A DNA stretch of 50,381 nt from Paulinella micropora (taxonomy: Eukaryota > Cercozoa > Imbricatea > Euglyphida). Of the stretch, positions 26,962 through 36,599 are shown piece after piece. Position numbers and translations under genes: made by a program. Below the pieces are notes generated by a model. The model saw only the letters and a list, made by a program, of their open reading frames with translations. It did not search any database and was not told where the DNA came from. The stretch covers positions 248,773 to 299,153 of the forward strand of contig BJOX01000295.1 of NCBI GenBank assembly GCA_009731375.1, written 5' to 3'. The number at the start of each line of letters is the position of its first letter. Position 1 is the stretch's first letter.

Positions 26962-29267
26962 NNNNNNNNNNAGCTGGCCCCTTTCCCGGATGGACCTTAC
27001 AGCCACCCATAACTTGGAGCCGTCGTTCTCCCCCTTCAACGACGCTTCCAGGGCCCTCCAATCCTTGTCCTGATCAGAGTGAAGGCCTGGGCAGTTTGCC
27101 TTCCTCGGGCATTTATAGCCCTTGAAGTAATAGTCCCAGCAAAGCCGAACCTGCTTGGCCTGGTAGGGAGTGGCCTGGTAGGGTGGCAGCCTTCTTCGGC
27201 TTAGTGGCCGTCGGGGGAAGAATACGCTCATCGCTTTCCTCTTCCTCCTCCTCCTCCACTACTTCCCTCTTACTTTGCTTCCCATAGCCTCCCTTCTTTG
27301 CCTTGGGGATCCGACGCCTCGCGGTGCCTGATCCCGCTTGGATAGCAAACGCCTTCGCCTCTTTTCCCTCCTCCAGCTGGCCCCTGGCCACCGCCGCTAA
27401 AGCCGGCGCCTTTAGCCCGCCTGGGGTGACCAACGTGTCTTCCCACGCCCTTACAGCGACTAGGAAGTCCTTCCACATGTCCCTACCGGACGCATATAAG
27501 TTAACAAAGTTCTTCCATGCGGGGATTGATCCGTAGTGAAATCCACGTTGTCCGGGATCATATCCGCCCATTTGATCCCCGGCCATGCTTTTATTATGAC
27601 CTGATAGACACACGGATCGTGTTGATAGATCCTTGCCAGCACGTGTCTAATGAAGCGTTTGGCGCTCATGAAGAATGTGTTGTTCTTCTTGAGATTTTCC
27701 AACGCTTCCATAAATTCCCCCTTGACCCTCACCGGTTTCTTGACCGTCAATGCCATTGCATTCCCAATCACAGTTGAAATGTGTCCCGTTAGCATAACCT
27801 CACTAGTCAAATCCCAATGACTTCCGTGAGTGACGAGCAGCTCAATGAGAGCATGCATCATCGCATGAATCTTGGAAAGTTTAATCGACCCTGTGTCCCC
27901 GTACACATCGCGATGTGCACTCTCCCTTGACATGCCCCTTGTGATATTCTCCGCCGTAAAGTGCTCCATCAAATCCGTATCCGTGCACTGGAAATATCCA
28001 CTAAGGTCATTGGCGACTCGAAAATATTCTCTTCCATCAACCTGCAGAGAGAATTGATCGCCTTACGCAACCAAGGGGAGTTCATATACGACGCCGAGTT
28101 CACCTGTCGGGTAAACCATATCGTCGGAATTTTATTCACTTTTGTGCCGGGTTGAAATGCCTCAGGTGAGAACTTGGCGAGGAATAAGTTCATCCTCTTC
28201 CTCTCCTGATTATATCGTTCCCCCGGGTCCGTGGGATCGTCCTCCTCCCTTTTCTTCATCACCGCATATCTCTCTTCCCACCCTGCGTATTTTCCAACGC
28301 AAACCTCAATGGCCTTGACGACCTCCACGAGGTACAAGAGAAATCGGTATATGTTTTCATGAGCCTGTTCCCTGGCAATCGCCGACAGATTAGGATCTAC
28401 CACCGTAGCCGCAGCAGTAACAACCAAAGCCTGTGCCATTGCAGCTGTATCAGCTTCCCTCAGCTGATCACGCAGGCTCTTGACGGCATGGATTTCCACC
28501 GTCTCCTTGGTCGACATTAGCTCCATTTTCTGCATGAAGCCTTCCACGTGGACCAAATCCAAAGTGGCTGCTGTCTTCTTCCCCCACACCTTGGTATCCC
28601 TCATCCACCTTGCTTCCTTCAATTTCTCCTTTGCGGATTCCCAATTCTTCACCGCTTTGGAGAAGGCATTAGCCACAATTGACCATACCTCGCCTTTGAA
28701 GAAAGCATCTGCCAATGCCCCATCAAAAGTTTCCGGCTTGGTGGGGTCTGTCCTGACACTCCCACACCATTCCTCCTTCCAACTGTTGTCAGATTCCATC
28801 CCCGTCATTAGGAACATGACATCAAATTGTTCAGAAGTGATAGGAGTCGGAAAGTATTCGTCATCCGAATTCTCAAACCTTGAATGACCCACCATCTGCA
28901 GTTCATGGAGGTGCAAGGACACGAACATCCTCGCCATCATCCTCCTTATCAGGATGGGCTTCAAAGTTTTCAATTTAGGTTCACTAGGTGAATAGCCTGT
29001 GATGGCAAAGGTGGGTTGATCGTACCCCCATTTTGCCAAATCACTGCTCTCCATTTTCACCACATCGTAAACCTCCTTATCCCTTTCCCTGTCTTTGTAC
29101 TTACTTGCCAAAGGGACAAAGTGTTCCAAAAACTGTTGCTGTTCCTTGGGCCCTACTATGTAGTCTGCAGCTACATGTAGTAGAAAGTCCCCCACAGCTT
29201 TCCCTGCCAATGTGCTAACACACGGGTCCTTGTAGGGGTCGTATGCCGCCCCTGCTACTCCCGACAT
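26640..29267 (-). pseudogene. Gag region of the Ty3/gypsy element
   Basis: Starts at an ATG at 29267, about 280 bp inside the 5' LTR. The first frame runs 432 codons to 27969, then frames shift twice (27972-27460 and 27613-27113). The N-terminal part is helical and charged with no domain I can name. Near 27090-27150 there is a CX9CX5CX3H cluster (CWDYYFKGYKCPRKANCPGLH is its span, 27 residues into a basic segment), which is a CCCH-type finger and not the usual retroviral CCHC knuckle. A stretch of Glu codons (EEEEEE) precedes it. A C run and gap (26887-26971) interrupt the end; frame is lost again in a G run near 26665, just before the protease-like part. Confidence 0.75.
26887..26971. other. 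Poly-C run and assembly gap
   Basis: About 75 C followed by ten Ns (26962-26971) within the gag-pol region. A C run this long beside a gap is likely to be an assembly artefact. Confidence 0.9.
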
Positions 29268-29543
29268 GTCAACTCACCAAGTGTCAAGGTCAAAGTTTCG
29301 AGATCAGGGTCCTTCCCTTATGATCTACAAAACCCCCCTTACCACCTGTAGTTTCCCTTTACAGATACGACTGCAAGCACTATCCCACACAACCAGTACT
29401 GAGTACTGATTGTCGAGAAGCCACTTGACACTCTCCCCAAGACACAGTTAACAACAGTGACTGAGCTTGTCCCCCTTGAGTGCGTCGTTCCAATTCCAAA
29501 AAAAAATCTTTTTCGAGTTCGATAAATGCAATGGGACTCCAAA
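29268..29543 (-). other. 5' leader of the retrotransposon
   Basis: Lies between the 5' LTR and the gag ATG. On the minus strand the sequence next to the LTR reads TTTGGAGTCCCATTG; a primer-binding site beginning with TGG is expected here and TGGAGTCCCA is a candidate, but I cannot name the matching tRNA. Confidence 0.45.
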
Positions 29544-30213
29544 TGTATTAAGACCGGACATCTTAACCCTTACGAGCTCAAAGAGAATAATTGGAATTTA
29601 ATAATAAAATTGAACACAAATGGTTCAAGGCTTACTTCCACTTCAAGAGTAGAAAGGGAAGCCAGATTTGAACCCCAACAACAAGCCAAAAGGGAAAAAC
29701 CGCTGTCAACGGAGTGTCCCTTTGACACGGGTCACCTGACACGATGCGTTACGTCCGTAACCTGCACAAATGCTAAAACAACAACCCATAAGTGCTATTT
29801 CCCTTATTTAGCCATAAATTCCCAGTCACGGGAAAACGGCCAAATTTCACGGAATTTCCATGAAAATAATCCATAACTTTAAATGGTTACTACAATCGCA
29901 ATACAAGGATCGGGTTAACGCTATTAATGTGGGAGGTTATTCAATATGGATGCTACAACAATGGGTAATCTGCATCCTAGAAACCTTCACCACTCCGGTG
30001 TACGGTTAAGTGTAAAATATAGGTTTTCAAGGCTCTATGGGATTTAAGCTTCCAAGCTTGTCCTCATATTCCTTAATCCTAATACAACATTAAAACCGAA
30101 AATGTAATAAGAATTCATCTTAAAAACATTTAATAACAAGGAATCACTTCCCAGAGTTAATTCCCGTAAAAACCAATAGCGTAAAAACGATGTAGTATAC
30201 CGTGGGTGTTACA
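29544..30213 (-). repeat. 5' LTR of the Ty3/gypsy element
   Basis: Partner of 19291-19984; starts TGTATTAAGACC and ends GTGGGTGTTACA in plus-strand sense. It should carry the promoter for minus-strand transcription of gag-pol. No clear TATA element was assigned. Confidence 0.95.
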
Positions 30214-30261
30214 ATTAGATATTAATATCGTGGGGTCCCTGATGAGCTCCTAGCGGAAATC

Positions 30262-31107
30262 ATGACTCCACATCGGCGCTCACCCCGCAACCTTCAGCGT
30301 CTCCACTCCAGTCACATCTGGAATTCCCTGCTTGCCGATACGAAAGCCCTAGCTGACAGTGCAGGACAAGCTTGCAAAGCTCTCCTCCTCTCTGCATGCC
30401 AACTTGCTCTTCCTTACTCAGTCCTACCGAACATCACTGAGTTTAGCCTCTCTGATGCTGAACTCAGAGCAGCAGTCCTCACACGTATCCCAGGTATTGC
30501 GTGCCCCGACATCCAGGAGCATGGCATCCCGTGCCACACGTGCAACACTGTCCTCACTAGGAAGTATTTCGTTCACCACTACATTGCAAGGACATGCCAT
30601 GCAGCGGCGGGTGCTGTATTCAGGCGACACGATGTGGCAAAAGACACATCGATAAGCGCGTTCGGAGGGCAGTTCTGTCCGGGAAGCCACCACACACTGA
30701 GATCTGGGTGTTCGTTTGAGCGAAGAGTGAGATTGAGTGGTTCAATTTCGACTTGTGCACCACAGCGACGAAGGAAGCGAGCTAGGAATTGTACGTATGC
30801 ACGCCCACGGCGGAGTCAGTGGTTCGCACTGCTGGCACTGTTCACCTTGCAGCAGCAAATGCGAGAGAAAACATCAAAAGAAGGCGATACGGTGAACGGT
30901 GAAACGGCAACCCAACTTAACGTGTCATTTGTCCCCTTCGTCCTTGAGCCATCAGGAGCGCTAGGACAATTTGCGCTTAAGTTCCTACGTCGAGTGATGA
31001 TCTACAGGGACACTCTCTCCAGAGGCGCCTCTATCCTTCCCCAACGTACCCGGGCCCATCAGCAGCTTGATGGCAGCTTCCCGGAGTCTGGTAGTGGGCT
31101 CACATAA
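30262..31107 (+). pseudogene. C-terminal fragment of a LINE-type retrotransposon protein
   Basis: A segment with LSDAELRAAVLTRI, then a Cys/His cluster (CPDI, PCHTC, HHYIARTC) and RRHDVAKD. That order (an LSD-E-R block, Cys/His residues, then RH-N/D-xV) is found at the C-terminus of many protist non-LTR reverse transcriptases. No RT domain is present upstream, because the LTR element begins there. The downstream half (beyond about 30660) loses similarity in this frame and appears to continue in another, so the fragment is broken. The open frame as a whole should not be read as a host gene. Confidence 0.5.
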
Positions 31108-31254
31108 TTTTTTCGGGCAGCCTCCTCTGTTCTCGTTGCGCAATCGAATGCACGGATTCTTGACCGTGCGCGGCAGGAAATGTGGGACACCTTCGAACCT
31201 ACGGTGTTGCTCTAATCGTGCCCTGCACTTGCTCTCGAGTTCTCTCCTTTCTCT

Positions 31255-31276
31255 TTCCTTTCTCTCTCTCTCTCCC

Positions 31277-31307
<31 letters not shown>

Positions 31308-31362
31308 TTTTTCTTTCCCCCCCCCCCCCCTTTTTTTTTTTTTTCTTTTTTTNNNNNNNNNN
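31255..31362. repeat. Pyrimidine tract, poly-C, poly-T and gap
   Basis: CT-rich sequence, then C runs of about 29 and 13, a T run, and ten Ns (31353-31362). Confidence 0.9.
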
Positions 31363-32143
31363 TGTGGGACTGCCTCTCCCCACTTCTCCGTGCCTTCCCG
31401 ACCCACTTAGCGTGCTCCCTCTCTCGCCGTCCTCCCTTCCGTTGGCCAGATGATTGAGCTTTGTCCCTTTCTCCCCTGACTCTCTTGCACGGGTTCTTAG
31501 TCCTAGGTCCACAAGTCGGGCCCATGGCCATTGCAGGTTACCTTGTGGTAATGGGGCGGGCGTCCACCGCTTGTGCGTATGCTAGGCTATGCTACCTTGT
31601 GTCGCTTTCTCTGGCTTGAAGGTTTTCTATACAGCTCTCTCCTTCGGCCTCCAGCGCATGTGACTATTTGCTGGTGTTTGCCTACCCCATACTATGTTTT
31701 AGTATCGCGCGTGAGCATCTAACTTTTTGCTCAGACACTGCTCTCATGGTCTTGGCGAGTCTCTACTCCTCTCCCCCTTCCTTGTCTTCCTCTTCTCCTT
31801 CTTGGTAGGCTAGTTCTCCTCGTTCTTGCCTGCCTCTCTCACTTCTTTTCCTCCTCTCCCTCCCCTGTTGTTGATCACTATAGTGCACGTCCTCTGGCTC
31901 TCTCTTCCTCTTTCTATATTTTTTGTTTTTGAGCCTCGGGATCTTGTAGTGCAGTGTGCAAGCTCTGGCGTCTCGAATCGGCACGAGATGACTGGATTTT
32001 TTTCCGGGAGTGGGGTATATCTGGGGGTATACACATACGAGTCGAAAGCCACACACCAACTTGCCACTGGTTTAGTTAATATTGATTAATATTAATATTA
32101 ATTAGATTGCTCTGCAACCGTTGTATTATTATCATTAAATTTT

Positions 32144-32185
<42 letters not shown>

Positions 32186-32199
32186 CTACTATAGGTACC
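31363..32199. other. CT-rich low-complexity DNA, no supported gene
   Basis: Strong pyrimidine bias on the plus strand to about 31920. Open frames here are K/E/R-rich low-complexity translations on the minus strand. A CAA microsatellite lies at 32143-32187. Base composition becomes AT-rich from about 32050. Confidence 0.5.
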
Positions 32200-32536
32200 A
32201 CTATTGGACAGTTATCTTTTATATAAAATAAGGCTATTTTTATATAAATTAGTCTTACTATTAATTTCAATAAAAATATACATAATTTATCCAAATTAAA
32301 TATAACATCATTAAGCCTTAAATAGTCCATATTTGAATTTCTCTCAAACTGTAAAAAAAGATAACTTATCTATCTTTTTCCAAATAAACACGAAGAGACA
32401 TTAAAACCTGTTTCTTAGTTTTTACTGCTGTCCTGAACTTAGTTATCTTTTTTGAAAAAATTAAAAGTCCTCCCTATTGCGAGTTTGATTAATTAATTTT
32501 TTTTCATAAAATTTTTTTACCAATCTGTATAGACCA
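32200..32536. other. AT-rich left flank or end of the viral element
   Basis: No gene. AGTTATCTTTT occurs at about 32210 and again near 32440, and its reverse complement AAAAGATAACTTATC near 32357. These may be subterminal repeats of the element. Confidence 0.4.
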
Positions 32537-32826
32537 ATGACCACCCTCACCAGACTATCTGAAAAATTTGGACGACTTTCAATTGAGAAGAATAAGGAAT
32601 TCTTTTCAGTAAGAGATGTCCAACAGATGATTGATGAAGAAATTAAGGCAATTGAAAAAAGTAGAGAAGGAAAGCCAACCGATATTTTTCCGTTTGGCAA
32701 ATACAAAGGAAAAAAATTCAAGATGTTGCTACCATTGACAAACCATATCTTGAATGGGTTATGAAACAGCCGTGGTTTGATAAATTTACAGACATTAAAA
32801 GTGAAGTAAAAAAATATTTGCAATAA
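32537..32826 (+). CDS. Small protein with ExoX-C-like GKYKGK domain, frameshifted
   Basis: About 96 codons. The C-terminal half reads FPFGKYKGKK and, after a one-base shift in the A7 run at 32710-32716, continues DVATIDKPYLEWVMKQPWF to a TAA at 32824. An F-G-K-Y/H-K-G-K start followed by P-x-Y-L-x-W is the pattern of the small C-terminal domain of exodeoxyribonuclease X and related DUF3820-type proteins, thought to bind nucleic acid. The N-terminal half is charged and helical. No exonuclease domain is present. A paralogue follows 26 bp downstream. The frameshift could be an assembly error or real decay. Confidence 0.6.
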
Positions 32827-32852
32827 AAAATAATATTTGCTTTATATATAAG

Positions 32853-33315
32853 ATGACTGACCTGAACACCAAACAAGACTACTTAAATGAAATTGAAAAA
32901 TGGAACCTTGACAGCGAAATAAAAAAGCCAACAATTAAATGGACTAAGCCCGACATTGTTTCTTTCTATGAGCAATACAAGCCACGTGATGATAATGTGA
33001 AAGTAGTTATTTCATTGGAGACCATAACGGACAAAGAAGAAAGCACACCTTTTAAGACAACTGATTTAAAAGAGACTAGTATCACAGAAATCAAGGCTAA
33101 TGTTGGCGAAGAAATAGCGAATGCTACATGTACAGAAGAAGGATGTATATTAAAGAAAGAAGACCAGCAAAATGAAACTGACATTTTTCTTCAATATGGT
33201 AAGTATAAAAAAAATGAAAATTGAAGATGTTGCTAAGATTGATAAACCATACCTTGAATATTTAATTCAGCAACCTTATTTTAATAATAAAGATGCGGTA
33301 AAAAAATATCTCTAA
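32853..33315 (+). CDS. Second ExoX-C-like small protein, frameshifted
   Basis: About 154 codons. The N-terminal part (MTDLNTKQDY onward) has no recognised domain and is acidic in its second half. The C-terminus matches the neighbouring gene: QYGKYK, then after a shift in an A8 run near 33208-33216 KIEDVAKIDKPYLEYLIQQP, ending at TAA 33313. Here the lesion is one extra base, opposite to the missing base in the first copy. Tandem duplication of the C-terminal domain onto a different N-terminus is the simplest explanation. These two genes are among the few on the plus strand of the element. Confidence 0.55.
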
Positions 33316-33350
33316 TATCACATTACCTTCATTGTTTTTTTCTTTCTGTA

Positions 33351-33923
33351 TCACTGATCCTCAATAAAATTAGCAATAATATTGACATTTCCTCCTCCAC
33401 CAGCAGAGACAGACTTCTGTGTAAAAGTCAATACATCACTAGGAGACAGATATATATCATAATTTCTAAGATTAATTTGTTGAGTTGAATCACTNNNNNN
33501 NNNNCTTGAAGCACTATTTACATATAGTTTAAAAATTTTTGTTCCGTTTGCGATAGCACTCGCCTTTGTGTCAGTATCTACAATTGAATACTTAGAATCA
33601 ACATCTGCAAAACCTGCTCCAGTTCTATATTTTATTCTCCTTTTACTTACCAGTCTAGCATCTGCACTAGCATCAGCAGTTGTTTTCAATTCAGCCATAT
33701 TATTCAAAAGTGACACAGACGATTTTGTTTCTGTTTTTGTCCATATCCTAGTATTAATTGTATATGGAAAGATTTCTTGTAATACTGGTGTTAATTGACC
33801 TACTACTGCTTCGCCAAAAGCGGTTTTTGAATTATTTGTTTCAATATTACCATCATATCCAACACTGACATTTATAAATTCTCCGTCTGGATTTTGTGCG
33901 ATTAAGTTTCTCTGGTGGGACAT
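33351..33923 (-). CDS. Putative virion or fiber-like protein
   Basis: One frame of 190 codons with ten Ns inside (33495-33504). Near residue 35 it reads AFGEAVVGQLTPVLQ followed by FPYTINTRIW, similar in layout to the DAFGRLRVS block at the start of some tailed-phage fiber or receptor-binding proteins. The rest is Ser/Thr/Asn-rich with predicted beta character and a glycine run near the end (SAGGGGNVN). It lies just downstream of the major capsid gene on the same strand, which suggests a structural role. The assignment rests on weak resemblance and position only. Confidence 0.45.
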   Translation of the reverse strand: MSHQRNLIAQNPDGEFINVSVGYDGNIETNNSKTAFGEAVVGQLTPVLQEIFPYTINTRIWTKTETKSSVSLLNNMAELKTTADASADARLVSKRRIKYRTGAGFADVDSKYSIVDTDTKASAIANGTKIFKLYVNSASXXXXSDSTQQINLRNYDIYLSPSDVLTFTQKSVSAGGGGNVNIIANFIEDQ

Positions 33924-33978
33924 TGTAGGTCTATATTATCAAAAAAATAAATTAACTATCAAAATTAATAATTACCCC

Positions 33979-35465
33979 TTAACTAATTGTAATCATATTC
34001 GCCTTGGCCTGAACCTCCCGCTGAGTGATTGCCACAGTGTAATGGTTGTAGGCAGCAGCCACGGTGTTCGCAATAAACTCCCATCGTCGCTCAGGATCAA
34101 GGCTTAAACCACTGATTTCATTTTGATCCTTGCTCCATAGCGGGCGGGTATTATCCCAAGTATCCACCCAGAACCAGTTGTATTTATACACATCGTTATT
34201 CAACAAGGCAGAACCCTCAATCTTTGGCTTCAGGTACATATAGTCTTCTTCAGTTGCACAGTCAATGTTGAAATCTTGCTGGCGGGCGCCGTCTAGAGTA
34301 GTGTAAAAATTGACAACCTTGACGGCGGCACGGTTATCGTTGTCATAAGCTGTGTTCTTCCTTTCTTCAGTGTTAAAAACAGAGTGATAAATCTTCTTCA
34401 AACGGCGACCGTGGCCTCTGTCAAATCGCATAATAATGTTTTGGCTTGTGCTTGCTTGTGTAGTATTCTTATAAACATAGGGATAATCAATATTGAAGCT
34501 CATACCTTCGGGGCTAGCAATCTTCTGTTGAATTGATTGAATAACATCGGGGTTCGTTTCAACCGCAAGAAACAAGGCAAGATTGTCGACATCAGCAGAT
34601 ACCGCCATAGGCATGGTAGCATTTAGTGCAGCAAGATAAGCAGTGCTAATACAAGTAGCCGCTTCATTCGTCACCGTATAACCGGTTCTGTCAGTAGCAC
34701 CCCACACAATCCGCATAGTCAAAATTTCTGGAAACATAATAGTCTTATCAAGTGCAAAAATAGTGTTAATAATCATACTCAAAGGAATTTTAACATTAAT
34801 GGCCAAAGCGGCATTCGCTCCACTTCCCACAAGATACTTCGCCTCGTTGTAATTAACATTTACGGCGGATAGTGCTCCAACTCCAGTCGTTAGAGCAGCA
34901 TCATCATGACGACGAGCAGAAATCACTGGCTCACGCAATAGACCCTGAGTAGAGGCGGCAACATCGTTAGCACCATCAGTCGCCGCACGAAAGGCTGTTC
35001 TAGTTGCTTCAACAGCACTAATGTTAATCAATCCGTTAGCATTACACTTTGGAGCATACAACCATATCCACTAGCATCCCCGTGGTTAGGAAGGTCTAGG
35101 AAATCCTTCAAGCTCATTTCTGGTTTCCACATCATCTTAGTTACCATTCTTAGATGGTTAAGGTCGCACAGATAAACACCGCTACGGGTCTGAAGTTGTA
35201 TCTGGCTAATTTGTGAAAGGCAGTCCATAAAAATTCTAGCATAAGTGTTGGCAGGAGCCGCTCTCATAGTATAAGTAAAACTCAAATAAGACCTATCGAG
35301 ATTAAAAGGTCTGCTAATAAGGTCAAAGCTTCGTTCTTGTCCGCCAGCAGTGGTGACTTCAAATGTTCCAGAACCCTCACGAGGGGCGAGCTTATTCAAA
35401 CGATAAGAAGCACTGATGTAGTCAGTCTTACTGAAGTCTAAGTCTCCGCCGTGTTGAGTTGGCAT
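33979..35465 (-). CDS. Major capsid protein (double jelly-roll type), one frameshift
   Basis: Begins MPTQHGGDLDF at 35465; after about 137 residues a one-base shift near 35045-35055 (around GGTTGTATGC) moves to the frame ending MITIS at 33979. Total is close to 495 residues, the usual size of Polinton-like virus major capsid proteins. The sequence is beta-rich with blocks such as FNLDRSYLSFTYTM, IQLQTRSGVYLCDL and YNWFWVDTWDNTRPLW. It sits next to the penton-type gene, with the protease and ATPase close by, the usual morphogenesis module. Trimers of such proteins build the icosahedral shell. Family assignment combines size, composition and gene neighbourhood; I could not align it. As assembled, the first part alone would end after 145 codons. 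Confidence 0.75.
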
Positions 35466-35559
35466 TTTTTGTTTTTTTAGGCAGTTGTGAAAATTAACTA
35501 ATTCACCAGAATATATTTATAGAAAAAAATAAATAATTCTAAAATTAAAATTAATTACC

Positions 35560-36372
35560 TTACCTAACCTTTAACAAATTGAAAAATGATGTAAATAAAT
35601 TAAAATAATTCGTTTCCCTGTAAATCAACAATGTCATAACAATACCTAACCCATTAAGATTTATAGCCTGATCGTTTTCGTCTGTAAGATAAAACCTATA
35701 TACAGTATTTGAACTGGTTGATAATTTCTTACCATACTCAGACCCACTTCCGTCGTATATAATGGCTCCAAATGGAATTTCGTTGGCTGTGTATATTTCT
35801 TGTAGCACATGATTATCTCCTTCACCAACAAAGTCCGATTGAAGGTATAAAGTCTTTTCGCCAGTTAGAATAATCACATTCGGCGATTTAATAAAATCAT
35901 TAGCGAAGAAATATGTTGAATTTTTATCAAAACCCATTACCTCGTGAATACGGGTATCAGCATCAAATATAAACCGCGGTTGAATACCTCCGTTATTTGA
36001 AACACTGAATGTTAATTTACCATCCTCCGCTTCTGTGTTTGTATTGTTGCTTGAGACGACATAAGTATAGTCATTCGGACTTTCTGTCGTCAGTACCTCC
36101 GACAACTTATTTTTTAGATTGTTCATTGTGTAGTTTCCATCAGGTATCGTAATTAAAACCTCATACCTGTCTTCGCTAAGTGTAAAGGTATTATATGGTG
36201 AAGCCACAGAGTAATAAGATTTTGGAACATAGATATGAAGAATTTTACAATGTGTGGGATTGTCTAGTGATTTTAAGTTTAATTCGTGTGTAAAGTCGCT
36301 GTCTGTGCCTGTTATTCTATTTTTACTATTTATGTAATAGATACCCGAACTTCTTCCTCCCTTGTAATCCAT
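35560..36372 (-). CDS. Minor capsid (penton-type) protein
   Basis: An intact frame of 270 residues starting MDYKGGRSSG. The N-terminus YYINSKNRITGTDSDFTHEL, then IYVPKSYYSVASPYNTF and ITIPDGNYTMNNLKNKL, follow the pattern of minor capsid proteins in Polinton-like viruses and some giant viruses: an INS-NR start, a PKSxY block, then IPxGNY. A single jelly-roll at the five-fold vertices is the known role of the family. It lies 94 bp upstream of the major capsid gene on the same strand. Its ATG directly abuts intergenic cassette R1 (AAATATCATG), which probably supplies its promoter or leader. No lesions seen. Confidence 0.75.
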   Translation of the reverse strand: MDYKGGRSSGIYYINSKNRITGTDSDFTHELNLKSLDNPTHCKILHIYVPKSYYSVASPYNTFTLSEDRYEVLITIPDGNYTMNNLKNKLSEVLTTESPNDYTYVVSSNNTNTEAEDGKLTFSVSNNGGIQPRFIFDADTRIHEVMGFDKNSTYFFANDFIKSPNVIILTGEKTLYLQSDFVGEGDNHVLQEIYTANEIPFGAIIYDGSGSEYGKKLSTSSNTVYRFYLTDENDQAINLNGLGIVMTLLIYRETNYFNLFTSFFNLLKVR

Positions 36373-36599
36373 GATATTTAGAATTGCGTTTCGTGCTCCG
36401 CACTCTCGCTTATAAAAAAATCACTTGTAATTTTTGCTATAACACTTCGTTTATATTCTAAACCATCGTTTTTTTATTTGGGAAAAAATTAATCGGTTTT
36501 CGATGGTTATGGAAGGGGCTATGCCCCTTTCCAAACCCGCGGGGTATGGTAGGGGTGGAACCCCTCCAAGCAAATGAGAGTGTAGTTGATAACTATCTT
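36373..36599 (-). promoter_or_regulatory. Intergenic three-hairpin cassette, copy R1
   Basis: Fills the gap between the protease stop and the penton ATG. Hairpin A: TTTAGAAT pairs with ATTCTAAA (36378 to about 36460) and encloses AAAATCACTTGTAATTTT. Hairpin B: AACCATCG pairs with CGATGGTT (about 36461-36509). The third section differs from other copies and holds GGAAGGGGCTATGCCCCTTTCC-type and AGGGGTGGAACCCCT stem-loops, then the common end GTTGATAACTATC. Direction is given by the downstream gene. Confidence 0.75.

Larger units (their letters stand above)
19291..30213 (-). mobile_element. Ty3/gypsy LTR retrotransposon, decayed, minus orientation
   Basis: Two long terminal repeats (694 and 670 bp) start TGTA and end TACA and are flanked by a 4-bp target duplication ATTA (19287-19290 and 30214-30217). 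Between them gag, protease, RT, RNase H and integrase lie in that order on the minus strand; RT-RNaseH before integrase is the Ty3 arrangement. A purine tract abuts the 3' LTR. The LTRs differ by several indels and substitutions, and the coding region has many frameshifts and stops, a nested insertion and two gaps, so the copy is old and inactive. Confidence 0.95.

Noticed and set aside
31975-31987. GAATCGGCACGAG resembling a cDNA-library EcoRI linker
   Set aside because: Only 13 bases with one base missing against the linker, inside otherwise continuous genomic sequence; chance is likely.
31763-32059. A minus-strand K/E/R-rich protein of about 98 residues
   Set aside because: Low-complexity translation of a CT-rich tract with no conserved feature.
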